Source of the DNA: JBGPYM01 sp041493205
GTDB lineage: Bacteria; Bacteroidota; Ignavibacteria; UBA10030; UBA6906
NCBI GenBank assembly: GCA_041493205.1
Contig: JBGPYM010000057.1
Location: forward strand, 1 to 14,022
Direction: 5' to 3'
DNA: 14,022 nt
In this document: positions 7,015 through 14,022 of the stretch, piece by piece
How positions within the stretch are numbered: position 1 is the first letter of the stretch
Layout of the letters: each line of letters opens with the position of its first letter
Translations under genes and position numbers: made by a program
The notes under the pieces: model-generated
Seen by the model: the letters and a program-made list of their open reading frames with translations, nothing else
Databases searched by the model: none
Told to the model about the DNA's origin: nothing

Positions 7015-10000
7015 ATGCCGGTCATTCTCCATCACGGTCCCGCCGCTCCGCTGCTCCCCTTCGACGAACGGGTGCGCAGGTCCCGCATGGACGGCTGTCT
7101 GGTGATCGTGCCGACCAGGCGGCGCATCCGGCACCTCACGCGCGGGATCATGCGGCTGGCACCGGGTGCGGTCGCGCCTGCACTCGCCCTCCATACACTC
7201 GAATCACTCTGCCGTGCGCTCTTTGCCGCGTCGCCCTCTTCCCGCCACGTTGTGGAGGGAGCCGCACAGACGCTCCTGTTCCAGGGAGCCGTGCAGTCTG
7301 CGGCAGAAACTCTCCGGTACTTCGTGCCGCGCAGCGGGAACAAAGACCTTCCGCGCGGGACTTTCGAGCGGCTCGTCGACGTGATCGTCAACCTCAAGGA
7401 AGCGGGCGTCACACCCGCGGACCTTGCAGAGGAGATGGAACTCTCCGGGGCCGATGAACGGCCGATGCTGGCCGATGTCGCATCCGTCTATGCGGCCTAC
7501 GATGCCCGCCTCTCCTCGCTCGGCGTCGAGGACGTCGAGGGCATCGAGCGGGACCTCGCCGTCACGTGTTCCCGCGAGCAGTTCAACGCGACCTTCCGCC
7601 TGCTCTTCCCGCAGGTCGAAACGGTCTCCCTCGCCGGATTCGATGAATTCTCGGTGCCTGAAATCGGCGTGCTCCGGAAGCTCTGCGCGATCGAAGGCCT
7701 TTCGGTCACGATGATGTTTGACTACACCCCGGGAAATACCGAGCTCTTCGGTCACCTGGAAGAGAATTACCGGCTGCTCACCGGCCTCGGATTCCGCGAA
7801 GTCCGGGGCAAAGGGGAGGCAGCAGCAGCGGCGTTTTTCTTCGGGGCTGCGATGAAACCGCCCGATGCCCGCGCCGCCGCAGACCACCTGGCACGTTCGC
7901 TCTTCATGCGGGTGCCGCCTGCCGGTCAGGCCGATTGCACCGAACAGGTGACCGTGCTTGCAGCGCGCAACCGCGTCCATGAGGTGGAACTCATCTGCAA
8001 GCTGATCAAGCGGCTTGTCGCCGGGAAACCGGACCGCGACCTGAGCACCCTCTGCGTCGCGATGCGGACCCCGCAGCTGTATACCGACATCATGCGCGAG
8101 CAGTGTGCGCGGTACGATATCCCGGTGAACATCACCGACAGGTTCGGTCTCTCACGTTCCCCCCTTCTTGTCACACTCCTGGGCGTGCTGGCCATCCCGC
8201 TCCGCGGGTTCCGCAGGAAGGATGTCCTGCGCATTGCGGGGTCACCGTCTCTCTCAGTTCCCGTGCCGTCGGGTACGTTCGACCCTGTCAATCTGGCCGC
8301 TACCTCCGCGCGCATCCGCGCCACAGCCGGCTTCCGGGCATGGTGCGACCGGATTGACCGGGCCATTGCCCGGGAAGCTGCGAGGGAGAAAACAAGCGCG
8401 GGCGAGGAACTTCGCGCACAGAATGAAATCTCCTCACTCCGGAAAGCGAAAACCGATCTCGAAGCCCTCGAGCGTGTCCTCCGGCCCCTCATGGAATCTC
8501 TCACGCCCGCCGAATTCGAACGGCGGTTCCTTGCACTGCTCGATCTTCTGTCCGTCCCCCGGCTCCTGATCCAGCCCGCACTCCGGCAGGCGCCCGAACT
8601 CATGGAAAAGGACGTCCGCGCATACACGGCCTTGCGTGATGTCCTCGCCGATCTTACCGCGGTCAGCGAGGCACAGGGCGAGGCAGCGACGAAACTGCCG
8701 CTCCATGTTCACGCGGAACGGCTCCGGGCTGCCGTCGGCCGGGAACGGTACAACATCCGCGAACGGTTCGGGAGGGGGGTGCTCATCACCTCGATCGAAG
8801 AAACCCGTGAACTCCCGGTCGAGGTCATGATCGTCGCCGGACTCGTCGACGGTGAATTCCCGTCGGTCTACCAGCCTGAAGTGTTCTTCAGTGCGCACAG
8901 GCGGGCCCGGCGAGAGCAGCGGTCGGTCTGGGAGAACCGCTACCTGTTCTATCAGGCCGCAACAAACTGGACCGGGCACCTGTATCTTACCTATCCGCTC
9001 AGGGATGGCGAGCTGGACCTCGTCCGGTCGCCCTTTGTCGATGCTGTAAAAAAATGCGCGCTGGTGACGGCCTGGGAATCACCCGCGGACATTCCTTTTG
9101 CATCCGATATCGGCGCACCCGAGGATCTGCTCCGGTGGTACGGCGCCGCATCGCTGCACCCCTCCGCCGCACTGCCGGAACCTCCGCCCGAACTCGCCGC
9201 GGAGTGCGCGGCGGTCGCCGGGGGCGCTGCCATCGAGCAGAGCCGGGTCATCGGGCATGCACGCATGGAGTTCGAAGGATCAATTTTCGAGGCCCTTGCC
9301 GAAGAGGGCCGGCAGCGTCTGCTCGCCCTCAACGACCGGGTGTTCTCCGCAAGCCAGCTCGAGATGTACGCCGCCTGCCCCTTCAAGTACTTCGCACAAC
9401 ACCTGCTCCGCCTTGCCACCACGGGTGAACTTGAAGAGGAGCTGACCGCGGCGGAAAAGGGGTCGGTCATTCACGAAACCCTCTTCAGGTTCTTCACTTC
9501 ACGGCGTGACCGCGGCCTTCCCCCCCTCAACCGCCTCGACGAGGATGCCTTCGCAGAGGCCGTGGCGGAAGTGCGCACGATCGCGCGCGAACAACTGGAA
9601 ACCCTTGACATCCCCGACGTGTTCTGGGAGATTGAGAAGGAGCTGATCCTCGGTGGGGGAGGGGACGAGGGATTGTTGCAGAGGTTTCTTGAGTTTGAAC
9701 GGCATCGGAAGGAAGATGTCCGTCCCGCATTCTTTGAAGTCAGCTTCGGGGGTACGCCCGGGGCGGGCGGCAGAAGCGATCCGCAGCTCTCCAGCCCCGA
9801 TCCGGTTTCCCTGGGCGGAATCCGCCTGCGCGGAAAGGTCGACAGGGTGGAGTGCGGGGACGGTTTCTTCACGGTGGTCGATTACAAGACTGGGAGCGCC
9901 ACCCCCGGCCTCAATGAGATCCGCGAAGGGAGAAGCCTCCAGCTCCCCCTCTACCTCCATGCAGTGGAAGAACTCCTGCGGGGCCGCGGGCTGGGGACAT

Positions 10001-10323
10001 CCGTTCCCGCGGGCGGCATGTACTACCGCCTCCGCGACCGGGTCGATCTGCGGCCGGCCGTTGTTGCCGAGACCTTCCGTGGACGGGCGTTCCCGGCGGA
10101 GTCGCGGCACCGGCAGATCGTCGCCGATGAGCGCGCGCTGCGTGAGGTGATCGACGGAACACGAGCCGCTGCGGAACGCGCCGTTGCGGGCATGGCCCAT
10201 GGCGAGTTTCCCCTGACCCGCCCCGAACTCGTGGACGAAATATGCCGCTCGTGCGATTTCCGCACGGTGTGCAGGATCCAGACACTGAAACATGTCACAC
10301 CCGGAGGCCCGGAGGAGCAATGA
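7015..10323 (+). CDS. addB: AddB-like PD-(D/E)XK nuclease / inactive helicase subunit
   Basis: A 1102-residue protein of the AddB type, the partner of AddA in processing double-strand DNA ends for recombination. The N-terminal two-thirds follow the UvrD-like fold with weak motifs: VIVPTRRRIRHL (30-41), ITSIEETRELP (591-601) and GLVDGEFPS (609-617). No GxxGxGKT Walker A is present. The C-terminal nuclease domain is complete: FSASQLEMYAACPFKYF, GSVIH (H820), GKVDRVE (D943), VVDYKTG (D956, K958) and QLPLYLH. Four cysteines, C788 and C1077-x2-C1080-x5-C1086, match the AddB iron-sulfur clamp. An ATG at 6952 would add 21 residues that fit the family less well; neither start has a clear ribosome binding site, and the ATG at 7015 starts directly at the first strand (MPVILHHG). 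Its stop overlaps the next gene's ATG. The AddA-type gene lies 3.5 kb downstream. Confidence 0.88.
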   Translation: MPVILHHGPAAPLLPFDERVRRSRMDGCLVIVPTRRRIRHLTRGIMRLAPGAVAPALALHTLESLCRALFAASPSSRHVVEGAAQTLLFQGAVQSAAETLRYFVPRSGNKDLPRGTFERLVDVIVNLKEAGVTPADLAEEMELSGADERPMLADVASVYAAYDARLSSLGVEDVEGIERDLAVTCSREQFNATFRLLFPQVETVSLAGFDEFSVPEIGVLRKLCAIEGLSVTMMFDYTPGNTELFGHLEENYRLLTGLGFREVRGKGEAAAAAFFFGAAMKPPDARAAADHLARSLFMRVPPAGQADCTEQVTVLAARNRVHEVELICKLIKRLVAGKPDRDLSTLCVAMRTPQLYTDIMREQCARYDIPVNITDRFGLSRSPLLVTLLGVLAIPLRGFRRKDVLRIAGSPSLSVPVPSGTFDPVNLAATSARIRATAGFRAWCDRIDRAIAREAAREKTSAGEELRAQNEISSLRKAKTDLEALERVLRPLMESLTPAEFERRFLALLDLLSVPRLLIQPALRQAPELMEKDVRAYTALRDVLADLTAVSEAQGEAATKLPLHVHAERLRAAVGRERYNIRERFGRGVLITSIEETRELPVEVMIVAGLVDGEFPSVYQPEVFFSAHRRARREQRSVWENRYLFYQAATNWTGHLYLTYPLRDGELDLVRSPFVDAVKKCALVTAWESPADIPFASDIGAPEDLLRWYGAASLHPSAALPEPPPELAAECAAVAGGAAIEQSRVIGHARMEFEGSIFEALAEEGRQRLLALNDRVFSASQLEMYAACPFKYFAQHLLRLATTGELEEELTAAEKGSVIHETLFRFFTSRRDRGLPPLNRLDEDAFAEAVAEVRTIAREQLETLDIPDVFWEIEKELILGGGGDEGLLQRFLEFERHRKEDVRPAFFEVSFGGTPGAGGRSDPQLSSPDPVSLGGIRLRGKVDRVECGDGFFTVVDYKTGSATPGLNEIREGRSLQLPLYLHAVEELLRGRGLGTSVPAGGMYYRLRDRVDLRPAVVAETFRGRAFPAESRHRQIVADERALREVIDGTRAAAERAVAGMAHGEFPLTRPELVDEICRSCDFRTVCRIQTLKHVTPGGPEEQ

Positions 10324-10514
10324 CCCACGCGGAACAACACAAGATGATTGTCGCGCTCATGGACTATGCACGGAAGATGAAGCGGTACGACCAGGAGGCG
10401 TTTGAAATGTTCGTGAAACGCGACAAGGACGATGAAGATCTCGACACAGTCTCGCAAAAGAAGCTTGCCGGCCTGTTCGAACAGTATGCGGCACCAAAGG
10501 AGGGGCGCTGGTGA
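10320..10514 (+). CDS. Small acidic/basic helical protein of unknown function, 64 residues
   Basis: I do not recognise this protein. Its ATG overlaps the addB-like stop (ATGA at 10320-10323), follows GGAGG at 10311-10315, and its own stop overlaps the next start (GTGA at 10511-10514). This spacing on both sides argues strongly that it is translated. The product is highly charged and probably all helical: an N-terminal helix (HKMIVALMDYARKMKRYD), a charged centre with RDKDDEDLDT, and a second helix (QKKLAGLFEQYA). It has no cysteines, no signal peptide and no membrane segment. Its position directly behind an AddB-type nuclease invites the guess of a small accessory or regulatory partner, but nothing in the sequence proves that. 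A longer in-frame version starting at 10242 would run inside addB and is unlikely. Confidence 0.75.
   Translation: MTHAEQHKMIVALMDYARKMKRYDQEAFEMFVKRDKDDEDLDTVSQKKLAGLFEQYAAPKEGRW
10496..10505 (+). promoter_or_regulatory. Strong ribosome binding site for the GTG start at 10511
   Basis: AAAGGAGGGG lies with its GGAGG core seven bases before the GTG at 10511. It fixes the start of the quinone reductase gene although that start is GTG and lies inside the stop region of the preceding small gene. Confidence 0.75.
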
Positions 10515-11536
10515 AAGCAGCCGTCGTCACCCGGTATGGCGGACCGGAGGTACTGGTGATCCGGGACGTGCCGGTGCCGTCCCTCGCTCCCGGACAGGTC
10601 CTTGTCCGCGTCCGGGCTATCGGGCTCAATTTTGCCGACGTCTTCGGCCGGCTCGGGGTCTATCCCAACACGCCGAAGCCTCCCTTTGTCCCGGGGCTCG
10701 AGTTCTCCGGGGATGTGGCAGCCGTCGCACCGGATGTGGTGAAGTTCAAGGGGCGGGAGCGCGTGATGGGGTATTCCCGTCTCGGAAGTCATGCGGAGTA
10801 TGTTGCCCTGAGCGCGCACTACGCAACCCCCGTCCCGCCCGCGATGTCATACGAAGAGGCGGCGTCATTCCTTGCCACCGGCATGAGCGCCTACCACGGG
10901 CTGGTCCGCCTTGCCTGCCTGCGGAGGGGAGAGAGGCTCCTGCTCCACGCTGCCGCAGGCGGGGTCGGCCTCGCTGCTCTTCAGATTGCGCGCCACATCG
11001 GGGCGGAAGTGTTTGCCACTGCGGGGACCGATGAAAAAGTTGAGGTCGCCCGCAGCTTCGGAGCTGCACACGGTATCAATTACCGCGAACGCGATTTCGC
11101 GGCGGAAGTGACACGGCTCAGCGGAGGAGCGGGGGTCGATGTGGTGATGGATTCCGTCGGCGGCGATGTGTTCCGGAAAGGGTGGCAGCTGCTGGCGGAG
11201 ATGGGGCGCTACGTCCTGTACGGCGTTTCGTCCGTCACCGGCAAAGGCGCCATCAGCCGCATTAAGGCGGCCGCAGCGTTCTCTGTGATGCGCCCGATAT
11301 TTCCCCTTTCCCTCATAAGCGCGAACAAGGGGATCTTCGGGTTCAACCTCGGTACTCTGACCGGCAAGGAGACGTATTTCGGAGAGGCGGCACGGGAAAT
11401 ACTGCGCTACTATGACGAAGGATTTCTCCGGCCGGTGATCGGCAAAAAATTCTCGTTCGATGAAATCGTCGAGGCCCATGCGTTTCTTCAAACACGTCAG
11501 TCAACAGGGAAAGTTGTGGTGAGCGTCACCGTATGA
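10511..11536 (+). CDS. Zinc-less medium-chain quinone reductase, VAT-1-like NAD(P)H-dependent oxidoreductase
   Basis: A 341-residue member of the medium-chain dehydrogenase/reductase superfamily. The N-terminal GroES-like domain shows MKAAVVTRYGGPEVL, the quinone-reductase signature region GLNFADVFGRLGVYP (38-52), and PGLEFSGDV (61-69) in place of the zinc-binding GHE of alcohol dehydrogenases, so catalytic zinc is not expected. The Rossmann domain has AAAGGVGLAALQIA (147-160). The late segment SLISANKGIFGFNLG is typical of the VAT-1-like branch. Members reduce quinones or conjugated carbonyls with NADPH in the cytoplasm; the natural substrate cannot be told from sequence. The gene starts at GTG with a strong ribosome binding site, overlaps the small gene before it, and overlaps aat after it (ATGA), so all are probably one operon with addB. 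Functional links to the neighbours are not obvious. Confidence 0.9.
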   Translation: MKAAVVTRYGGPEVLVIRDVPVPSLAPGQVLVRVRAIGLNFADVFGRLGVYPNTPKPPFVPGLEFSGDVAAVAPDVVKFKGRERVMGYSRLGSHAEYVALSAHYATPVPPAMSYEEAASFLATGMSAYHGLVRLACLRRGERLLLHAAAGGVGLAALQIARHIGAEVFATAGTDEKVEVARSFGAAHGINYRERDFAAEVTRLSGGAGVDVVMDSVGGDVFRKGWQLLAEMGRYVLYGVSSVTGKGAISRIKAAAAFSVMRPIFPLSLISANKGIFGFNLGTLTGKETYFGEAAREILRYYDEGFLRPVIGKKFSFDEIVEAHAFLQTRQSTGKVVVSVTV

Positions 11537-12132
11537 CGCAAAGAAGAGCGTTCGATGCGGATACCGTTCTGGCAGCCTACCGGAGCGGTTTTTTCCCCAT
11601 GGCAGAATCGAGGACCGGGCCCATTGCATGGTACTCGCCCGATCCGCGCGCCATTATTCCCCTCGACACATTCAATGTACCCCGCAGCCTCCGCCGGCAG
11701 TTGAGCCGCACCGACGTCACCTGCACGGTGAACGGCGCCTTCGAACGGGTCATTCGCGCCTGCGCGGAGCGTGGCCCGGATTCCGCCACCTGGATTTCGG
11801 AGGACATCATCGGCGTCTATACCGATCTCCACCGGAGCGGGATTGCGCACTCCATTGAAACGTGGAGACAGGGGCTCCTCATCGGGGGGCTCTACGGCGT
11901 CGCCCTGGGAGGGGCGTTTTTCGGGGAATCCATGTTCAGCCGCGAAAGCGATGCCTCGAAATTCGCCCTGGTCCACCTTGTCCGCCGGCTCCAGTCACTG
12001 GGGTTCCTCCTCCTTGATACGCAGATTATGAACGACCATGTCCGCCAGTTCGGCGCCGTGGAATTGCCCCGCGATTCCTACCTGGATCTCCTCTCCCGCG
12101 CAATCAGCCTTCCGATGAAGTTTGTCGGGTAA
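11533..12132 (+). CDS. aat: Leucyl/phenylalanyl-tRNA--protein transferase
   Basis: Aat transfers Leu or Phe from aminoacyl-tRNA to the N-terminus of proteins that begin with Arg or Lys, creating N-degrons recognised by ClpS and degraded by Clp proteases. The 199 residues show the whole family pattern: AYRSGFFPMAE (15-25), WYSPDPRAIIPLD (33-45), TWISEDIIGVYTDLH (86-100), GIAHSIETW (103-111), GGLYG (118-122), FFGESMFS (129-136), the SK pair (142-143) and LDTQI (161-165). Length is at the short end of the normal 190-240. The ATG overlaps the stop of the preceding gene (ATGA, 11533-11536), with no separate ribosome binding site, so translation is probably coupled. The presence of a Clp unfoldase gene in the same window is compatible with an active N-degron route, although clpS is not in view. 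Confidence 0.95.
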   Translation: MTQRRAFDADTVLAAYRSGFFPMAESRTGPIAWYSPDPRAIIPLDTFNVPRSLRRQLSRTDVTCTVNGAFERVIRACAERGPDSATWISEDIIGVYTDLHRSGIAHSIETWRQGLLIGGLYGVALGGAFFGESMFSRESDASKFALVHLVRRLQSLGFLLLDTQIMNDHVRQFGAVELPRDSYLDLLSRAISLPMKFVG

Positions 12133-12234
12133 TCGCAACCGCTTGATTCTGTTTGGGTTATCACGTCCGTCACGGCCGGAATGTGATTTCGCGCGTGAGG
12201 CAGAACACACTTTCGGTACCCTGATCTGTCGACA

Positions 12235-12263
12235 TTGACGGGTGTACATGCTTCTCGTAAACC
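12235..12263 (+). promoter_or_regulatory. Weak sigma70-like promoter candidate
   Basis: TTGACG (12235-12240, five of six) is followed after 17 bp by TAAACC (12258-12263, only three of six). The spacing matches the two better promoters in this window. If used, transcription would start near 12270, with the GC-rich hairpin in the leader of the following ORF. Confidence 0.3.
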
Positions 12264-12314
12264 CCTTCCTTTGCCGCGCGGGGATCCGCCGCGGCTGAAG
12301 CATACAAAAAAGCC

Positions 12315-12320
12315 AAGGAG
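12315..12320 (+). promoter_or_regulatory. Ribosome binding site for the ORF at 12330
   Basis: AAGGAG ends nine bases before the ATG at 12330, a near-ideal match and spacing. It is the main reason to accept that start. Confidence 0.6.
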
Positions 12321-12329
12321 ACCAGGTGT

Positions 12330-12731
12330 ATGCTCACCCCCCGAGGGCCGCATAAGGTTGGCAGACTCACGGTGACGTTTGTGCCCACTGCCGATGAGAG
12401 ATCCTATCGGCACGTGCCATCGACGTTTAGTGCGGCACACCGATCGTATGAATGGCGAAAGGCGGATTCGCTGAACTACATGATTGTCCCCAAGAGTATT
12501 TCCCACGCGCGGATCGAAGTTGATGTATTCGTCAACGCAGGGAAGAAGGGGAAACTGCAGCCGAAAGTCCTACAGAAGGCGGTCCAGGAGATCGTCAGGG
12601 GAAAAATCGAATCGGAGTGGAAAGGACTGAAACTCGGCGCCGTCGGCAGACCGACATCGGGGCATCCGCCGCACAAGTCCCTCGTGCGCGGGTCCATCGA
12701 AGACATCCTGGGTGTCGCCCTCGAACAGTAA
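12330..12731 (+). CDS. Hypothetical basic protein, 133 residues
   Basis: I do not recognise this protein. The ATG at 12330 follows a good ribosome binding site, and the frame ends just before a strong terminator, so the unit looks complete. A later ATG at 12480 (MIVPKSISHARIEVDVF) would give 83 residues. The product is basic, without signal peptide or membrane segment. The N-terminal third (RGPHKVGRLTVTFVPTADE) and the middle (HARIEVDVFVNAGKKGKL) could form beta strands; LQKAVQEIVRGKIESEW is probably a helix; the tail GRPTSGHPPHKSLVRG is rich in Gly, Pro and basic residues. The third codon positions, especially in the first 50 codons, are less G/C-rich than in flanking genes, which may mean recent acquisition or a weakly constrained sequence. 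It stands alone between aat and purC. Confidence 0.55.
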   Translation: MLTPRGPHKVGRLTVTFVPTADERSYRHVPSTFSAAHRSYEWRKADSLNYMIVPKSISHARIEVDVFVNAGKKGKLQPKVLQKAVQEIVRGKIESEWKGLKLGAVGRPTSGHPPHKSLVRGSIEDILGVALEQ

Positions 12732-12756
12732 CCCGGGATGGATTGCCAGCTCCTCC

Positions 12757-12789
12757 ATGCACCGGGAACGTCCCCGGTGCATTTTTTTT
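12757..12789 (+). terminator. Strong rho-independent terminator
   Basis: ATGCACCGGG (12757-12766) pairs perfectly with CCCGGTGCAT (12773-12782) around a 6-nt loop, and a run of eight T (12782-12789) follows. It lies 26 bp after the stop of the 133-residue ORF and about 75 bp before the purC start, separating the two units. Confidence 0.92.
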
Positions 12790-12824
12790 GCCCGCTTGTT
12801 TTCCCACCTGTAATTTCTTTTCTT

Positions 12825-12841
12825 GAGGGGTCAATTCCCTC
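12825..12841 (+). other. Small inverted repeat upstream of purC
   Basis: GAGGG and CCCTC flank a 7-nt loop about 23 bp before the purC ATG. It may be a weak leader hairpin; no riboswitch fold is apparent. Confidence 0.2.
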
Positions 12842-12863
12842 TGTCACCCTGTCGGGATTCCCC

Positions 12864-13763
12864 ATGCATGCAACTGTCGTTACCTCCACGGCCCGCCCCG
12901 GGCTGGCCCCCGCCAGGCAAGGGAAAGTGCGCGATATCTACGACCTCGGCGACTCGCTGCTGATCGCAGCGACCGACCGGCTTTCAGCGTTCGATGTCGT
13001 GCTCCCCGACGGGATCCCGAACAAAGGGAAGGTCCTCACACAGATCAGCGCTTTCTGGTTCCGGCGCCTCGCACCGGTCGTCGGCAACCATCTCCTGAGC
13101 ACCGACATTGCGGAATTCCCCCGCCCATTCCGGGACCATCCGGAAGTATTTGCGGGACGCAGCATGCTCGTCCGGAAGACGCGTCCGCTGCCGGTGGAAT
13201 GCGTCATACGCGGATACCTCTCGGGGAGCGGCTGGCAGTCGTACAAAGCAACGTCGGCAATCTGCGGGATTCCACTCCCGCCCGGACTGAAGGAAGCCCA
13301 GAAACTTCCCGCGCCAATCTTCACCCCCACGACGAAAGCAGACGTCGGTGTCCATGACGAAAACATCACGTTCGGCGAGGTCATCAAGCTTGTGGGAGAA
13401 GCGCACGCGCTCCGGCTGCGTGAACTGACCGTCGCGCTCTATTCGGAAGGAGCGACCTTTGCCGCCACCAAAGGGATCATTATCGCTGACACGAAATTCG
13501 AATTCGGCCTGGATGACGAGAACCGTATTGTCTGGATCGATGAAGCGCTGACCCCCGACTCTTCACGGTTCTGGCCGATGGATCAGTATGCTCCCGGCGG
13601 GCCGCAGCCAAGTTACGACAAGCAATTTGTGCGTGATTTCCTCCTCTCCATCCGCTGGAACAAGAAGCCCCCTGCGCCCAAGCTCCCGGAGGAGATCATC
13701 CTGACAACTTCGCGAAAATACGAAGAGGCCCTCGAGCGCCTCACCGGACTCCCCCTCACATAA
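12864..13763 (+). CDS. purC: Phosphoribosylaminoimidazole-succinocarboxamide synthase (SAICAR synthetase)
   Basis: PurC joins aspartate to CAIR with ATP to give SAICAR in purine synthesis. The 299-residue form is the long type (yeast-like), not the ~240-residue enzyme of E. coli. Motifs in order: GKVRDIYDLG (20-29), ATDRLSAFDVVLPDGIP (36-52), GKVLTQISAFW (55-65), ECVIRGYLSGSGW (112-124), LPAPIFTPTTKA (148-159), HDENITF (164-170), ADTKFEFG (208-215), and DEALTPDSSRFW (226-237). The frame is open back to 12738, but that start would put the strong terminator inside the gene; the ATG at 12864 fits the family N-terminus. The ribosome binding site is weak. No promoter is certain, though transcription must begin between the terminator (ending 12789) and 12864. 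An AddA-type gene follows 26 bp after the stop, probably in the same transcript. Confidence 0.95.
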   Translation: MHATVVTSTARPGLAPARQGKVRDIYDLGDSLLIAATDRLSAFDVVLPDGIPNKGKVLTQISAFWFRRLAPVVGNHLLSTDIAEFPRPFRDHPEVFAGRSMLVRKTRPLPVECVIRGYLSGSGWQSYKATSAICGIPLPPGLKEAQKLPAPIFTPTTKADVGVHDENITFGEVIKLVGEAHALRLRELTVALYSEGATFAATKGIIIADTKFEFGLDDENRIVWIDEALTPDSSRFWPMDQYAPGGPQPSYDKQFVRDFLLSIRWNKKPPAPKLPEEIILTTSRKYEEALERLTGLPLT

Positions 13764-13789
13764 CTGTAGGCTCTCCCCCCGGGCTCACC

Positions 13790-14022
13790 ATGATGTTTAC
13801 CCCGCACCAGCGCAGAGCCCTTGACGCCGGAACGCACTGTGCCCTCACCGCAAATGCGGGCTCCGGTAAAACCCGCGTCCTCGTCGAGCGGTTCCTCCGT
13901 GTCGTGTTTGACGGCACGCCGCTGGGTGAGGTGGTGGCACTGACCTACACCGAAAAAGCGGCAAGTGAGCTCCGTCGCAAAATCGCCGATCGTGTGACGA
14001 CGGAAATGGCCGCGGCCACCGG
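13790..14022 (+). CDS. addA: AddA-type UvrD-family helicase-nuclease, N-terminal part (3' truncated by window)
   Basis: The first 77 residues of a superfamily 1A helicase are visible. They contain the Q-motif region FTPHQRRALD (3-12), a perfect Walker A ANAGSGKT (21-28) and motif Ia TYTEKAASELRRKI (52-65), the arrangement found at the start of AddA and RecB-like helicase-nucleases. AddA provides the ATP-driven helicase and one nuclease of the AddAB double-strand-break repair enzyme. The presence of an AddB-like gene in the same window favours AddA over UvrD or PcrA, but the C-terminal nuclease domain that would decide this is outside the window. Two adjacent ATG codons (13790 and 13793) could serve as start; there is no clear ribosome binding site. 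The gene follows purC by 26 bp and is probably co-transcribed. Confidence 0.83.
   Translation, partial: MMFTPHQRRALDAGTHCALTANAGSGKTRVLVERFLRVVFDGTPLGEVVALTYTEKAASELRRKIADRVTTEMAAAT

Larger units (their letters stand above)
12133..12329. other. Gene-free stretch between aat and the 133-residue ORF
   Basis: These 197 bp hold no convincing gene. I see no classic terminator after aat: ATCAC and GTGAT (near 12150-12185) could pair but without a U-tract. A possible promoter (12235-12263) and a GC-rich hairpin, GCCGCG/CGCGGC between about 12275 and 12298, precede the next ORF. A 72-codon minus-strand frame crosses here but lacks support. Confidence 0.5.

Noticed and set aside
12170..12388. 72-codon minus-strand frame with a hydrophobic stretch resembling a signal peptide (HLVSLAFLYASAAA)
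   Set aside because: No ribosome binding site or promoter on that strand; it overlaps the better-supported plus-strand ORF and its leader. Kept only as a remote possibility.
12738..12863. N-terminal extension of purC back to 12738
   Set aside because: It would translate the strong terminator hairpin and adds residues not seen in PurC; the ATG at 12864 fits the family.
1..14022. CRISPR array, insertion sequence, prophage, tRNA or rRNA genes
   Set aside because: No regularly spaced repeats, transposase or phage-like proteins, or cloverleaf-forming stretches were seen; the few gaps are too small or lack the expected sequence.

Overview
This is a GC-rich (roughly 60% G+C), gene-dense piece of bacterial chromosome that looks like ordinary core genome. 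No phage, transposon, CRISPR, tRNA or rRNA is visible. The gene set fits the Bacteroidota/Chlorobiota/Ignavibacteriota side of the tree: a NagB-type protein with a PIG-L-like C-terminal half, a ~300-residue PurC, a VAT-1-like reductase, and AddB-like and AddA-like genes close together. Three possible promoters resemble the general TTGACA-17 bp-TATAAT type rather than the Bacteroides TAnnTTTG type. Lineage is inference from family resemblance only.

Layout. (1) 1-812, plus: C-terminal part of a NagB/PIG-L-type protein, cut by the window edge. (2) 882-1712, plus: a sigma70-like promoter and a 237-residue protein of unknown function. (3) 1725-6885, minus, in transcription order: a decaprenyl-phosphate phosphoribosyltransferase-like UbiA-family membrane enzyme; a strong promoter with a leader of about 110 nt; clpC, broken by a one-base deletion; a rho-independent terminator; and a GT39-like membrane glycosyltransferase. 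(4) 7015-12132, plus: a tightly coupled set of addB-like nuclease, 64-residue small protein, zinc-less quinone reductase and aat, whose junctions are ATGA, GTGA and ATGA overlaps. (5) 12133-12731: a short gene-free stretch, then an unrecognised basic 133-residue ORF with a good ribosome binding site, closed by a strong terminator. (6) 12864-14022, plus: purC, then 26 bp later the start of an AddA-type helicase-nuclease that runs off the window.

Themes. The AddB-like and AddA-like products probably form one double-strand-break repair enzyme, although their genes are separated by about 3.5 kb of other genes. ClpC and Aat both belong to protein quality control (Clp unfoldase; N-degron tagging of substrates for Clp proteases). 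The UbiA-family and GT39-like proteins both work with lipid-linked sugars at the membrane. I do not see a convincing new system. The best leads are the clpC frameshift, three uncharacterised proteins (237, 64 and 133 residues), and an AddB-like subunit that keeps its nuclease and iron-sulfur residues but has no visible Walker A motif.
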